Notes under the pieces: model-generated
The model's database searches: none
Seen by the model: the letters and a program-made list of their open reading frames with translations, nothing else
What the model was told of the DNA's origin: nothing
Assembly: GCF_000382345.1 (NCBI RefSeq)
Contig: NZ_KB908085.1
Span: 62,001 to 126,000, forward strand
Reading direction: 5' to 3'
Origin: Massilia niastensis DSM 21313
Lineage (GTDB): Bacteria; Pseudomonadota; Gammaproteobacteria; Burkholderiales; Burkholderiaceae_D
DNA length: 64,000 nucleotides
Translations under genes and position numbers: made by a program
In this document: positions 63,459 to 64,000 of the stretch, in pieces
How the letters are laid out: every line of letters starts with the position of its first letter
How positions within the stretch are numbered: position 1 is the stretch's first letter

Positions 63459-64000
63459 CCACACCAGGAAAGCCCCGGCCGCGCCGGAGCTGCCGCCCGA
63501 GGTACGTCCCGGCCAGTCGATCGAGCTGCTCAAGGAGCTGCACATCCTGACCCGCGACGGCAAGCTGAACCAGGACAGCCGCCGCAAGCTCAAGCAGGTC
63601 TACCACCTGTACAACTTCATCGAGCCGCTGCTGCGCGAGGTCCAGGCGGAGCACCCGGGCGTGTCGCTGGTCGACCACGGCGCCGGCAAGTCCTACCTCG
63701 GCTTCATCCTGTACGACCTGTTCTTCAAGGACCTGGATCCGCAAGACGGCGCCCACATCTACGGCATCGAGACCCGCGAAGAGCTGGTGCAGAAGTCGAC
63801 CGAGCTGGCCGCGCGCCTGGGCTTTGGCGGCATGTCCTTCCTGCCGCTGTCGGTGGCCGAATCGACCACTTCCAGCAGGCTGCCCGAGACCATCGACATC
63901 GTCACCGCGCTGCACGCCTGTAATACCGCCACCGACGACGCGATCGACTTCGCGCTGAAGAAGAAGGCGAAGCACATGGTGCTGGTGCCGTGCTGCCAGG
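63445..64000 (+). CDS. SAM-dependent methyltransferase (3' end outside window)
   Basis: 185 residues visible. VSLVDHGAGKSYLGFILYD (about residues 74-92) is a Rossmann motif I, then IYGIETREELVQKS and IVTALHACNTATDDAI (acidic and motif IV-like). This is like the PF13679 class of methyltransferases with an N-terminal helical part. The target cannot be predicted. The start overlaps iscX, which suggests translational coupling; the window ends at VLVPCCQ. Confidence 0.85.
   Translation, partial: MKRADHTRKAPAAPELPPEVRPGQSIELLKELHILTRDGKLNQDSRRKLKQVYHLYNFIEPLLREVQAEHPGVSLVDHGAGKSYLGFILYDLFFKDLDPQDGAHIYGIETREELVQKSTELAARLGFGGMSFLPLSVAESTTSSRLPETIDIVTALHACNTATDDAIDFALKKKAKHMVLVPCCQ

Overview
The window is high-GC chromosomal DNA of a betaproteobacterium, most likely Massilia or a close relative in the Oxalobacteraceae. 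The evidence is the Burkholderiales-type isc operon (iscR-iscS-iscU-iscA-hscB-hscA-fdx-iscX), a six-subunit phenol hydroxylase operon followed by catA, and the many LysR, TonB-receptor and PAS/histidine-kinase genes. The genus is an inference from gene content. I see no rRNA, CRISPR array, prophage or transposase gene. Genes fill most of the window, with one tRNA (Asn, GTT).

Layout. 1-4.6 kb: a PepSY protein and a siderophore receptor behind a Fur box, then purT and tRNA-Asn. 4.6-10.4 kb: a hypothetical gene, a DUF2798 gene fused tail-to-tail with a LysR gene, a DmlA-type dehydrogenase, an amidase, a YeeE/DUF6691 transporter pair and a small HNH protein. 10.5-16.9 kb: a light-sensing and signalling block of a REC-kinase-REC hybrid, an Rcp1-like response regulator, a full-length bacteriophytochrome and a PAS-PAS-kinase-REC hybrid. 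17-20.7 kb: two exported hydrolases and a decayed efflux locus. 20.7-32.6 kb: a nitroreductase-like gene diverges from a long same-strand cluster. That cluster holds two SsuD-like flavin monooxygenases, a TonB receptor, an aldolase-fold protein that lacks active-site residues, and an SsuABC-like importer with two different permeases and an embedded MFS gene. It looks like a complete uptake and cleavage route for an unidentified, possibly sulfonated, compound.

32.6-34.5 kb: a DTW-domain tRNA-modification protein and a radical-SAM gene behind a perfect LexA box. 34.5-43.2 kb: an amine or amino-acid catabolic island (LysR, FAD amine oxidase, MFS, DapA-like lyase, PuuC-like aldehyde dehydrogenase, YddG-like transporter, porin). 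43.2-52.1 kb: a phenol regulon. dmpKLMNOP-catA is read from a perfect sigma-54 promoter, a DmpR/MopR-type regulator lies upstream, and a phenol-type outer-membrane channel has its own sigma-54 promoter. Similar 14-bp dyads precede both promoters.

52-57.6 kb: an NadR-like ATPase, ChaC, a LysR-FAH-maleylacetoacetate isomerase set, a CBS-pair protein and a uracil-glycosylase-like protein lacking the catalytic Asp. 57.7-64 kb: the isc operon and a methyltransferase cut by the window end.

The clearest unannotated structure is a 231-bp MITE-like element with 29-bp terminal inverted repeats. It occurs twice (23913-24143 and 49007-49237), with the copies about 89 % identical. One copy lies between the monooxygenases and the TonB receptor, the other between the phenol regulator and its target promoter.
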